A stretch of 64,000 bases of DNA from positions 7,117,001 through 7,181,000 of the forward strand of contig NC_088357.1 in assembly GCF_036884655.1 (NCBI RefSeq), read 5' to 3'. Under the pieces are notes generated by a model. The model worked only from the letters and a program-made list of their open reading frames with translations, searched no databases and had not been told where the DNA came from. The position numbers and the translations under genes were made by a program. This DNA comes from Musa acuminata AAA Group (lineage: Eukaryota > Streptophyta > Magnoliopsida > Zingiberales > Musaceae). The first letter of the stretch is position 1; each line of letters opens with the position of its first letter. Below, one piece after another: positions 25,701 through 37,899 of the stretch.

Positions 25701-28700
25701 GCGAACCAATCTGATTAGAATCAGATGTGGCTCATGCTTATTCTTAGATGATCCAGTTATTACCTAATCTGTTGATATATTGAATAGGATATAGATTGTC
25801 CCCCAGTCCATGGATGATCCATATACGGCACTTATCTCAAGCACCTAGGCAGACTGCCTGGACTTGTGACAACATTGATAGATTGTGTAAAATGAAACAA
25901 GATTGGTCCCAACACCAAGCAAAGGTTTTAGCCTTGTTTATATGCTGGGTTGGCTGTGCCTGAGTTTGATGGAAGCTTTGGATTATACCTTTTCTGATGC
26001 TGGTCCACAAACTGATGATCACATCTTTTATTAATGAATTGTCCCTTTTTGAAAATTATGTTTATGCAAGTCTTTACAAATTTAGATCTTTCATTAATTC
26101 ATATGTAGTATTAATTGCCCATAAGTTGGCTGTTTCTGGCAATGAGAGAAACATCAATATGATTCAGCAGAATCTGAATATTTCTTTTTACATGATTCTG
26201 ATGGTGTACATACTCAAGGTGGGAAATTGGAAGATGTTAATGGCACAAAAAGTTCAGTGCCAGACGTGGAGGAGTTGGAGCATTCAAAGGGCAGGTTTTT
26301 CTATAGCGGAGTTCGACAGTACTTTCACAAATTGTGCTTTGCAATTTAAATTTCTATGTCAATTCATGTCACAAACTTTGTGCTTTGCAGTTGCTGAAAC
26401 TGTTCCCACTGATGACAGAAAGATGTTAGAGGATGACTCTTTAAAAGTTGAATGGAGCACTATGCATATACAAACTCAGAACTCATTTATGTCTCATAAT
26501 GGGATGAAGGAGTCATTTGCTGACAAAAGTCAGAGACATTTACATCTTCAGCACTTGGAGGCAGATCTTAGCTCTGCACTTTGGTTAGTTAGATCTAGAG
26601 CTAATGGTGTTGTTTCACATAAGGTATGACATGTCTTTCTTCTTTTTGTTAATATGTATAATTTGTTTGTGGACTTTACAATCTGTGCATTTTCCTTCAT
26701 ATCTCATTGTTTAGTGTTTCTTTACCTATCAATATGGGATGCAATATCTTTACATTCATCTTAAAGATTGTGGAAAACTCCTAGAAAACATAATTGCTTA
26801 AGTATATTAGCTTCTTGAATCTTTAACCCTTGGACTTATGGTTAGTTATCTTTCTGAAGATGTTAAAATCTGCTGTCTCAGTAATCAGATGGTGATTCCA
26901 AGTTTATGTAGTCAACGTAATTGCTGCATCTAATTTTTTGTATTGATGTGGTTATTATTGTACTGATCTTTTGTGACGTTTCTTTTTCTAACCTTTGGAT
27001 GAAAGTTATTAACATTTAACAGTGCCTTTTTTTATATCACATTTCAATTTCCATCATTTACCTTTGCCAGCTATTTGATAAAATATAACTTAATTCAGTT
27101 TCTCACCCTAACCAGACATGCAAAATGACATTATTACCCCTTTGTTTAAAGAAACATATGATAATTGAATACACTTCTTTTCATTTTTTTGTTAATTTAT
27201 TATTCCTTTCTTGTATAAAATCTTATCAATTTGTTTACTGTTGTTTCTTAGATGAAAAATGAGATATTAGTTTCATGAATACGTTGTAATGAGTTAAAAA
27301 TGATTAAAAATACTATAATATGCTAATCTTTAGATGAAAAATGAGAGATTAGTTTCGTGTAAACTTAAAAGTAGTGGTGTTGGATTATATAAAATAAAAA
27401 AGTGAGAATTGTTCAGTAATTAATCCAAATATAGGGACCAATATATTAATAACCTTTGAAGAAAGAATACAATTGAGGTTTGTGTACTATTGGTGCTTCA
27501 ACTTTTTTTGTGATGAACGTATAGTATGCTTGTCTTTTCTTTGTCCTTTCTTAAAGACCTCATTTCATGTCTAGGATAATTTTATATTGAATCTTGTTTG
27601 CATGACTTAATTTGCAACCGAGGTAGTAGATATTTATGTAGTCCTCGGTATATATTATGTGGAATGTCATTGGATTCTGAAAACATGAAGAAAACAATTT
27701 GCTCATATGATGTGCAAATATCTGTATCACATATTGGATTTAATTTGGTTTATTTACTCAGTTGTCATTTAGTCTTATATAACAGTGAAAATTTAAAAAT
27801 TCAACTAGTATTCTCAATTATTTGTGGTTATTCAGCACCAAGGAAACTCGATAGATGAGCTACATAGACCTTCTGATGCTTGGGAATTCCAAGAGACTGA
27901 GATAGTGAATGCCCGAGATAAGTTGCAGTCAGTTCGAGCAAAATTGGCAATTTTAGAAGGAAACTTGTCTTTTAAGATCATGTAGGCAATTTTCATAGCT
28001 TTGTCTTGAATCTTTCCTGAATTCTGTCCTCACTATATTTGTTAGTGATCTTGGTGTTTATCTCATAGGGAAGCACGAAAAGTAATGGAAGAGAGACAGA
28101 AAAGAATTGATGCTGCTCAAAATGCTTTACATCTTCTTCGTATGGCCTATATAGTCTGGCCTAATTCTGCTTCAGAGGTTTTACTTGCAGGGTCTTTTGA
28201 TGGGTGGACTGGTCAGGTTTGTTTATTCTATGGTTTTCAGAGTCAGTTTGTGTGATAGATGATGTATATTGTTACATGGTAAAATGTGGATTTAGTTTTA
28301 ATTCATATGTTTATGAATGTAAATAATTATAAGAACTATGATCAATGAATGTGGGCTTTAATTTTGTTCTTTTTGAGCTTTTTTTTAGTTTTGGCTGTTG
28401 AGTGTAACCTGTCCGGGAGATAAAATTTTATTTTGTCCCAGAATCTCTAAAAAAAGTTGGAAAGCTCGCTATCATTGATTAGTTGGGTACCTCTCACTCG
28501 ATAGTAGTTTTTGATTGGTCAGTTCCGTCTGCTAATTTGATATATGCCTGCTTGATTAGCATAAACTTTATAATTATGATCAAAGGAATCCTACAATGGG
28601 AAACACTTGAAAGTATAATGGTTGCATCTTTCATGCCGCCATGTAATTTTTCAGAATATGAGAATGCTGTAAGTAATTTTTTTAAGAAACTAAGGAGAGA

Positions 28701-29710
28701 TGGTAGACGAATGCTCATGCTTCTCTTGATATCTCAGTTGCTACTTGGCATAAGAATTTAGAGGACCAGTTCTGTCTTCCAAGGCTGCCTGCTTGGCATG
28801 AAAGAATTGGTGAGAGCAGATGATGTCCTTGAATTTTGATTGGAGGGAGACCTGGAACCTGCTCATTGGCAAAGGGGCCAAAGACACATGTGAGACATCA
28901 TCCGAGGAAAAGACTATTCACTTGAGCATCAAACCACAAGTAATTTGTGAGATCTTGATCATCACTCCACCCTGCCACAGGCTGTCTCAATCACATCATA
29001 GCTCTGTAGCATAGACTATCTGAACCACATACGTACTGACTCAACTTTGGCCATGTCATCTACATGCAGCCATCAGCTCTCATGCAACTCCGAAAGTGTT
29101 ACCAATCTTATATCAATCCCACAACTGAATCATGCAACATCTTGCCTGGCTTTTAAGCTGACCACTTGCAGCATACTTGACTCTTGAACTAGCCACTTGC
29201 TGGCCAGCTGCTTAAAATCATCCACATAATTTGATTTGACTGTTTCAACTGTGAGTTCACCACTTGTCCATGATGGTCCCCATGGACACGTGGGGCTGTT
29301 AACTCGAAGCTCGACAAATTGAGTATCATCTGATATTCCTACTTTTTGTCATGTGATATATTATGTTTTATAACTTCAGATGTTCTAGTTTTCTTATATT
29401 CATTTCATCACATAAATTTGTGGATTCTGGCTTATTTATAATGTTTCAATATGATATTTTCAGAGAAGGATGGAAAGATCAAGTTCCTGTATCTTCACTT
29501 TACAGCTAAAATTGTACCCTGGCCGGTATGAGGTAAGCGACAGTTCATCTCTTGACCACTGATTCTTTCACATGATTCCAGAGGACAACAAAATACTATT
29601 GTGTTTTGGAACAGATCAAGTTCATTGTTGATGGTGTGTGGAAAACTGATCCACTGCACCCTATCGTGCACAACAATGGTCATGAGAATAACCTCCTTAT
29701 TGTCGATTGA
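22785..29710 (+). CDS. PROTEIN TARGETING TO STARCH homolog (PTST2/PTST3, FLO6-like) with C-terminal CBM48
   Basis: Eight coding exons as modelled: 22785-23323, 23431-23582, 26219-26294, 26419-26623, 27836-27981, 28069-28216, 29464-29532, 29615-29710, giving 476 aa in frame. The N terminus has a Ser/Pro/Arg-rich plastid transit peptide ending near VVKA. It is followed by a conserved ELYEFMRRSAKP...FPTRDELVAAGR...GGWLTFGWDLDD block, a coiled-coil stretch (about 335-390), and a CBM48 domain from VLLAGSFDGW to IKFIVDGVW...NNGHENNLLIVD at the C terminus. Relatives bind glucan through CBM48 and bring starch synthase or glucan substrates to sites of granule initiation in plastids (family knowledge). 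Exon 1 is strongly G+C-rich, later exons are not. The exon 3-4 junction is the least certain. I cannot separate PTST2 from PTST3 by eye. Confidence 0.85.
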
Positions 29711-31120
29711 TGATATGCATACCTGGTTGGGATCTATATATTGTTGCAGCCACACACGCGACTGATTCAGTCTAATGTTCCAGTTCAGCTTTGTTCTTCA
29801 TATTCCGATAGCAAACAGACAACCTGTGTGATGTCTTCTTTCTGTAGGTGGTGCTTTTTGCACGAACGGTGATCTGATCATGATAGTTCATCGCCCTTTG
29901 TTCTAAAGACTGATAACTAATGATGAGCATAGCTCTCAGCAAAATTTTGCCTCATTTTTCTCTGTGCTTTTTGTATGAATTGTTGGGTAAATTTTAGATA
30001 CTAACCAGGCTGATCCTTACCGCTTTCCAAGCACCTCTTCCAGTCCAGATGACATACTATCCAAGAACTGGGCATTTGTTGGGATGGTGCAATAACCTAG
30101 AGCTTCTGTCCAGAACTGATGGCTGAATGCTGAATTAGATGGGACTTCAGTACTGGAAGATCCCAAACCTTGTAAGCATTTGCATCTTAATATTTGCCCT
30201 TTTGAAGCTTTGGATTATAAATATATTCTTTGAGAAGTATGCATACACATGTTGATTTGTACATTCATCAAACGTAGACATCCATGAATCTAATTTTCCT
30301 GGGAGTAAATTCATAAATTTATCTTTTACTCGGCAAATGCGATAACCTTACCTCGTGCAGGGTCTTATGTGCATTTTGCATAGATTTCATCAATAAGTTG
30401 CATTGCTGTAATGCCATTCTTTTTTTGGTCTGCTGTTGCATGCTTAATGTAGCAAAATTTGAGAGCTTAAATGGGAAGAAGATTTTAGGAGTGCAACACA
30501 TCACTAGAGACTTTACCCCTGGTTTATATTTCCATGACCTGTGAAGTCACAAACACATTCCATATTGCAACGCCTGATCTGTGTTCAGCTGTTTCTTTGG
30601 AAAACTTGATGGATAGATGCACGTAGAAATATCCTGTTCTTCTCCAAAGTTGCAGATCAACCTAAGCCCAGAGACCAAGAATGATGAGTGGGGATCAACC
30701 ATGGAGAAGAGAATGGTGAGATAATGCTGCCATTGGTGGTAATTTTGCTGGTGAACTGCAAACAGAGATCCTCCGCCGCTCTCTGATCACACCAGGCAGC
30801 GACTGCCATCACGATGATGGAATGGACGGACCTTTCGAGCCATGGGACCATGATCAGATCTGGGTCCTCACAGGGCATTTTACCTGCTTGATGCAGGGCC
30901 CGGAGGTGCCATGGATTTGCAGCAAATCCATCTGGTTCACTCTGTTCTTTTTGAGTTGCAGTTGCAGCCATGTCAAGAGTTCTGAACCTGTGTAAACATG
31001 AAGACCAAGTCAGGAGGTTGAAGTAAACAAAATGATTAGAAGAGAGTTTCTCATAAACAGTTGTAAAGCATCAGTGGGCTCGAGCCTGTAGACGAGAAAA
31101 CACTTGAGCAACCTGGTGGA
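29711..31120. other. 3' UTR of the PTST-like gene and intergenic DNA
   Basis: The first few hundred bases are probably 3' UTR. A minus-strand 104-codon frame at 30657-30971 begins MAATATQKEQSEPDG just after an acceptor-like TTTACACAG. It resembles no family I know and may be an orphan or non-coding transcript. No other gene is supported. Confidence 0.4.
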
Positions 31121-31961
31121 TTAAGTTACAAGAGTAGGTAGCAGGAGGAAAAGAAAAAGGATGATCTTGATGGAAGAAGATTCTGAAAAGCTATGCATCC
31201 ACACCATAATTTGGTTGCAGTAATAACGAACTGTTCAGCTGATCATATGAATTGGCAGTGGTTGCAATGCACGATTAGAACACATACACATACTGCTATT
31301 GGTTGAGAAACATGGCATAGATCCCTATGAGTGTCACAAAGCTGGAACTTACAGAATGGTGGTGCAGGTTGGATCTTACCTAAACTTATCAGTGTAGAAG
31401 AGCTCAGAGATGAGACAGCTGAGGTTAGATGTTTCCTCCGCTCTTTTTCTATGTGGGTGCAATATGAACTTTTAAGAATGTTCGGTCCTCATCTCACGTG
31501 AAACAATTGTTTACATTAAATGCATGCATCATGTTTAACGATGTATTTAGTTACAACAATAGGTAGCAGGAGGAGAAGGAAAAGGGTAATCTTGATGGAG
31601 GAAAATTCTGAAAAGCTAAGCATGCACACCATAATTTGGTTGCAGTAAGAATGAACTGTTCAGCTGATGATATGAATTGGCAATGGTTGAATGCACGATT
31701 GGAACACATATACACATACTGCTATTAGTTCAGAAAGATGGCATAGTTTCTTATGTGTAACAAAGCTGGAACTTACAGAATGGTGATGCGGGTTGGATCT
31801 TACCTGAACTGATCAGTGTCGGAGAGCTCAGAGATGAGAGAGCTGAGGTTAGATGTTTCCTCCTCCCTTTTTCTATGTGGGTGCAATATGAACTTTTAAG
31901 AATGGTCGATCCTCATCTCACGTGAAACAATTGTTTACATTAAATTCATGCATGATGTTTG
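31121..31961. repeat. Tandem segmental duplication, ~425-bp unit
   Basis: Two adjacent copies, about 31121-31545 and 31546-31961, share nearly their whole length with scattered substitutions and small indels. Shared landmarks include TAGGTAGCAGGAGGA (31135 and 31560), 'accataatttggttgcagta', 'acatactgctatt', 'aaagctggaacttacagaatggt' and 'tttctatgtgggtgcaatat'. The copies lie just downstream of the thioredoxin gene, in intergenic DNA with no long frame. Confidence 0.9.
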
Positions 31962-32193
31962 CCTTTCAGAATTCCTCATCTTCCGTGCAATAACTTCAAT
32001 TAACTTGCATATTCATGACTTACTATGAAAACTTCATTCATTGATTGATTCATACAACACAGCAGCAGCTAGGAGAATGGAACAAGAGCATAAACCCTAG
32101 AACAAGTTTGCCTAGAAGGAAGAAGGGAAAGGAAGGGAATGAAGAGCTCCCATCATTCATCTGCAGGAGAAATGAAGCATCGGTTCTCCTTCT

Positions 32194-32734
32194 TCAGTAC
32201 CGCTGCTGATGCTGCTGCTGCTGCTGGATCGTCTCCTCGAGCTCCTTCTTGTCGGCACCGACAACTCTGCCAACCTCCTTCCCTCTCTTTACCAGCACAA
32301 AAGTCGGCACCACCTCCACGTCCCACTTCTCCGCCACCTCCTGCGGTAGATCACCCCAACCGTAAGCTCTTCAGTTTGAAGTGGCATAAACTGATGGTAG
32401 TGAAGCAGATAGAGTGGAACTCACCATGAGCTTGTCGACGTCAATCTTGACAAACTCGATCTCAGTGTACCTTGCCGCCATGGCATTGATCTCCGGCTTG
32501 ATGAAACGGCATGGCCCGCAATTGGACGACGAGAAGTCAATCACCATCTTGCAATGCAACAAGTGGAGTCATCAAGAAGATGAAGACTGCAAAAGGTTGG
32601 GGTTTGGATTGGTGGGTATTAGTATGTACCAGCTTGTTGGATGCCAAATGCGACTGCCAGTGCTGGTTCCATTTTCCTTTGCTGTGGATTGTGATGACCA
32701 GACCGCTGCTTGTCCTGGAGAACAAATTACCCAT
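32194..32734 (-). CDS. TRXH2: Thioredoxin h, subgroup II (H2-like), with NCGPC active site
   Basis: Three exons on the minus strand: 32734-32630, 32547-32425 and 32340-32194, with ~82-bp introns in phase 0. They encode 124 aa. Intron positions, before MVIDFS and after DVDKLM, match those usual in plant thioredoxin h genes. The N terminus MGNLFS offers Gly2 for N-myristoylation, as in subgroup II members associated with membranes (inference). The thioredoxin fold is recognisable: MVIDFSSS, active site N44-C45-G46-P47-C48, VKIDVDKLM, then VVPTFVLVKRGKEV with cis-Pro 88. The C terminus is a polyglutamine/histidine run from a (CAG)n tract. The redox cysteines are intact, but the normal Trp before the first Cys is Asn. 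The frame, splice sites and cis-Pro are intact, so this does not look like a pseudogene. Confidence 0.9.
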
Positions 32735-33616
32735 TCTTCCTCTTAGCTTCAGAGAAGTGTTCTTTCCACAACAAACAAATTGAGCTATCTTTGTCTGATC
32801 GAAGTCCTTTAAATACAGTGGAGAAGCTGATGAAATCCATATGTTTCAGTGCAACAGAACTTGGTGCTGGTATCTGATTCTTAGCTCTACGAACCGAGGA
32901 AAAAAGCAGATGGAATTTCCACCCTGAACAGAAGAATTAGATTCTGGTAGACTATGAACAGAAGTGATTCCATACATATTGGAGGAGATGTTCTTCTGTG
33001 TGAACTGTGCACAGGAATCAATACCTTGCGTTCCTCGCAATGAGAGTGCAACACAAACTGGTCTTGTAATCCATGACATAAAGAGTGTGAAGGGAGAAAC
33101 AAATGGGGGATTCTTATCACTTAGGCATAATGGCAACACCAGGAAAAGCCACAAACAGATTGAAAGGAGAAGAATGACTTGAGCATGACCTCTGGAGAAA
33201 GATCACCAAACTATGTGGTTGTACTCTCTACTCTCTGGTTGTGATGAAGGATTAAATTGGCAGTTCATCATGCAACTACTCTCTTCCTCTTCCTCTTTTG
33301 AATGCTTGTGCATTGCTTCCAGGAGGATTAAACCACCACCAAGCTAGGCCTTGGTTACCAATGTCTTCCCTCAGAGTGTTTGCAGCTTAATCTTCCAGTT
33401 ATAATGTGTAGTACGGATGACTAATTTGGATTGGCAACCTCATTGTTTATATGTTTGTTTGGATGAAAAAGATACACCTGTGTTAGGTAAAATACATCAG
33501 ATCTCATGAACATGTTGATCTCACAAGATGGGTGTCAAATTGTCAGATTAGTGTTGGGCTAAACATTTCATGCTCCCCCATGTTTTTTAAGTTGGAGCTT
33601 CAAGCACTGTCCTCTA

Positions 33617-33740
33617 TCCTAATATTGCTCTCGAGAAAGCATGTTTACCTTTGAAAAATGAAGTCATGGATCCGTCCTAATATTGCTCTCGAGTAAGCGC
33701 ACTTAATATTGCTCTTACACGCTCTCGTGTAAGCGCGCTT
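33617..33740. repeat. Short direct repeats sharing 'cctaatattgctctcgag'
   Basis: The motif occurs at about 33619 and 33675, with a third partial copy ('cttaatattgctctt') near 33701. Each is followed by an 'aagc..gcttaac/tttac' segment, suggesting a small decayed tandem duplication with ~55-bp spacing. Confidence 0.6.
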
Positions 33741-36126
33741 AACTTAGAAAAATGACACTAAGTTTAATGGTCACATCAAAAACAAAGTTGATAAAGTTGA
33801 TGCACCATAAGAATGACTTCCCGATGGAATAGAATAATCTTCTCATCCAAACATCAGGTATTAGGTTGTCAATTGGCTGAGTCCAAACTTTCTCCACAAG
33901 ACAAACAGTACCTCCAACTTTTAACCTATAAAGGTGATGCAAAGAAAGCAGCACTGCTGAGGCATCCATTTGGTGAATGAACACAACATCAACTTCATCT
34001 TCGAACGTGCTTCAATGCTTTATTCCTCGTCAAATCAACCACTCCATTATCCAGAATGCCTCTGTTTATTTTGTTGCCTGTCAAAAAAAATAAAGTAGTC
34101 TTTCCATGACAATCATGAATGGTTGGGTTAGATGCTGCTTACATCTACAGAGGTATGTTGTGTTTTACTCCTACTTTGAACCAAAAGACAATAAACATTT
34201 CTTGATGTGTCTAAACTATGCAGTTATGGTCTGAGTAATTAAATCATTTGAACTTTCTCCACATCTGTCTTTGTCTGAGATCACAAAGAAAAGTCATGAT
34301 ATCTGTCCTTTATACTGTTTCATCAGTAATAATCTAAACAGAAAAAAAAGATATAAAATTCTATCTATTCTTGTCTGATAAATAATAAGAAAGAAAACAA
34401 TTTATGTTCTTGCCCTTATTAATTTCACAACCTTGCATTCAGAAAGAATTATTACAACATCATATAATTGAAATAAAAAAAAATCTATGGACAAACTCTT
34501 TTCTCTTTAATTTCACATTTAATATCTCCATCTAGTAATTTCTTCATTTTCGACCTATTTCGAAATTGAGCATCGAAGGAGGAGGATCCTATCGAACATA
34601 TTATCAGTGAATTATTCTTTTTTTTAACGTAAATACTTTAGTCACATCTAATCCGATTTGATATATTTCAACTCAGAAGAATACAAAAACTTCAGAGTTT
34701 CATATAAGAAAATTAAACTTAATCCTTCATTTTGGAAGAGAAATAAGAGCCCATTGTTCAATTTGACATGATGTCTCACCCAACACAACTACTGAACTGA
34801 TCTGTTCTCACAAACTTCAGTGGATGAAAAGTCCTACCATCTGATCCAAAATTCTCAACCATTCTTCTTTTAATCCTGCATCTTCCTTGTCTATCTGATC
34901 CATCAACTTGGATGAAAGATGTAACAAAAGAATAAAAATCTCACAAGCTCTTGCATCTGAAACAACAAAAGGTGGCAGGCAAAAGATTACTAGCTTCTAC
35001 TTGTCACCAAAGTTTTCCCATGTGACAGGAAACAGAGCAATTAATTAACCAATCGAAGAAGCTTCTTTTCCAATGGACAAGTAAGTAACCCAACTCCTCT
35101 GCCATGTAAAAGGTAGCTATCCTTCTTCTGTCTTCTTCCTGCTGCCTTCTGAGACAGCTCACCAAGCAGAGGATAAAAATGGTGGGGTGGGTGATCCAAA
35201 TCGAGTTGGCTGCAATTTCTAACACCTGGAGAGTGTGAGAGAAGTCCAAACCTATAGAGCTGCATGGTGGAAAAATGTGCACAAATTTATATCAAATGGT
35301 TGAAAGAGAATTCTCACACGCTTCTCCTCCTCCTCCTGTGTGTGTGTGTGTCAACTTCACATGTTGGCATCATCTCTCTTTCATGGTGCTAAGTAGGACA
35401 AGTAACTCTCTGTTAGCTGTGTACTATTTTTGAACCGGAAGAAGGTAGTCGACCTGAGTTGCTTTCCTTAAGATATGTAATGTTAGTCTCCAAATCTATA
35501 GTCGATCCAATCTAATCTTATCTAGAACCTCAATGCATCGTGATAATCATCCTACCATACGAATCTCGAAGAATAGTGAACGCCTATTTTTAATTTAATT
35601 AAATAAATTATCGTGATAATTGAAGGAGGAAAATATTTTTAAATTATCATCAGAGAATAATTTTCTATTTATAACATGTAATTAAGAAAATATTTTTAAA
35701 TTATTTTTTTAAATAATAATTCAAAGAATATTTTCTATTTTGATTGATTGACATTGACATTGTAGTAGGTTTAGATAATCAACTTTATCGTTTACGTTAG
35801 GTTAGCATTTGTGTGTCGGTCCTCGATAGGACGAAAAAATTTTATCGACTTGTTATAAAAAAAAAATTAATACGCTAATTTAGCATATTTTCTTTTTGTT
35901 TGAAAGTGAAAGTTTTAGCCACTTTTAGGAGAGGTAACGAAGGATGAAGTATAGGAAACATTAAGAGGATGTGAATTATTTTGAGTAGGAGGCGCACCTA
36001 TCACTCCCATGACAAAGGGTTGTAATCCTATTAGTTCACCTGTCATGTCATCATCAAATTAAAATGAATATATTCATCCTCATCAAATTTCTTTCGATTA
36101 GTTCATTTGTCACCCTCATCCACAAA

Positions 36127-36130
<4 letters not shown>

Positions 36131-36165
<35 letters not shown>
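36131..36165. repeat. (AT)n microsatellite
   Basis: About 17 AT units in intergenic DNA, just before the ~85-bp tandem array. Confidence 0.9.
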
Positions 36166-36166
<1 letters not shown>

Positions 36167-36278
36167 TATTAAAGGAATTAAAATTTTATATATTGTATAT
36201 GCTCAATGATCAAACTAATAATCGATTAGATTTGAGACGAAGACTATCAAATTGGACTCACTTATCAAAGATTGATAA

Positions 36279-36740
<462 letters not shown>

Positions 36741-37296
36741 TTTATTCGACATAACGTCTCTTATAGCAACAAATAGGAAAAGATCTTTATAGTGTATAAT
36801 AATTTGAATCCAAGACTCATAGGATAGGATAGGATGATATGAGGTACCAACCATAGCTCATCATAATCAAAATCTAACTCATGAATGCATGAAAGAATCC
36901 AACGTACATTATATCTTATAATTATATTATTTGTTGAGATAATTTGCTCAATGATGAAAATATTGTGATAAGAAGAAGGAATCGATTTGTGGGTTTCTCC
37001 TACTTTGCTTTGTTCCTATAGCGATGGCCACTAAATGTTAGCAAGGCAGATTGATGCATTCCCCTCCTCTATTATTGCCAGCTTTTGGGCTTCCTTTCTT
37101 TGCCACTCGAGGAATCCTCTGCGGTCCACAATCTTATCCATCGTGCAAAACCAATGGCATGTATTTTTGTTTTTACTTTGGTATCATTTATCACAATAAA
37201 AAAAATATTTTTATATTTTTTACCTTTGAGTTTCTTATTTTTGAAACTTTTTTCGCGAGTATTCCATATTTTTTTCTATTTTGCATTGGTTTAAGA

Positions 37297-37301
<5 letters not shown>

Positions 37302-37342
<41 letters not shown>
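37302..37342. repeat. (AT)n microsatellite
   Basis: About 20 AT units upstream of the H+-ATPase promoter region. Confidence 0.9.
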
Positions 37343-37343
<1 letters not shown>

Positions 37344-37551
37344 CTGTGTAGAAACATGTAAATAAAAATCCAAAAATTAAAAAAGTACTTAATATTATTT
37401 TATGATAACTTGTGTTTTGAGATATATTAAATTAATTTAGATATATATATATATATAATATTTAGTTCAATTAAAGAAAATATTATTGGAAAAAGTGGAA
37501 AAAAAAGAAGAGGAGAAGGTGAAATCCATAGAATTCCACATGTAATTGTGA

Positions 37552-37559
37552 TGACGTCA
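37552..37559. promoter_or_regulatory. TGACGTCA palindrome (bZIP/TGA-type site) upstream of H+-ATPase
   Basis: A perfect TGACGTCA, the C-box/CRE-like sequence bound by plant bZIP factors, lies about 340 bp before the H+-ATPase ATG. Its position is promoter-proximal or in the leader; binding is inference only. Confidence 0.4.
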
Positions 37560-37819
37560 CGGTATACACATGGATGGCATGCCATTGGAATAAAACCCAC
37601 CAAGGTGGTGGTGGTGGTGGTTCTCCTCTTCCCCTGCAACCCACCACCACTCCTATCACCACCACCCCCCTTCTCCTCCTCCTCCTCCTCCGCTTCATTT
37701 CTGCCTTCAGTTCCTCCCTTTCATCATCCTCTGCTGCTCCCTCTTCTTTGAGACCTTCCCGACCACCACCAGCGGATTGCCGTCCTACCTACCAGGAACC
37801 CAGGAACTGTGTGAAGAAC

Positions 37820-37820
<1 letters not shown>

Positions 37821-37876
<56 letters not shown>
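37821..37876. repeat. (GA)n microsatellite in the H+-ATPase 5' leader
   Basis: About 28 uninterrupted AG dinucleotides end 23 bp before the ATG at 37900. Such tracts are common in plant leaders and can bind GAGA-binding (BPC-type) proteins; this is inference. Confidence 0.9.
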
Positions 37877-37879
<3 letters not shown>

Positions 37880-37899
37880 GGGAAGGGGGAGGAAGAGAG

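Noticed and set aside
28440..29330. Possible retrotransposon remnant in a PTST-like intron
   Set aside because: The composition differs somewhat from the flanks, but I found no terminal repeats, no primer-binding site and no reverse-transcriptase or gag motif.
30657..30971. Minus-strand 104-codon frame starting MAATATQKEQSEPDG
   Set aside because: It has an acceptor-like site before the ATG, but no family resemblance and no clear partner exons. It is left as possible orphan or non-coding transcription.
35004..35282. Two overlapping minus-strand frames of 92 and 74 codons
   Set aside because: They occupy different frames over the same bases without homology. I compared the region with common plant microRNA sequences and saw no match.
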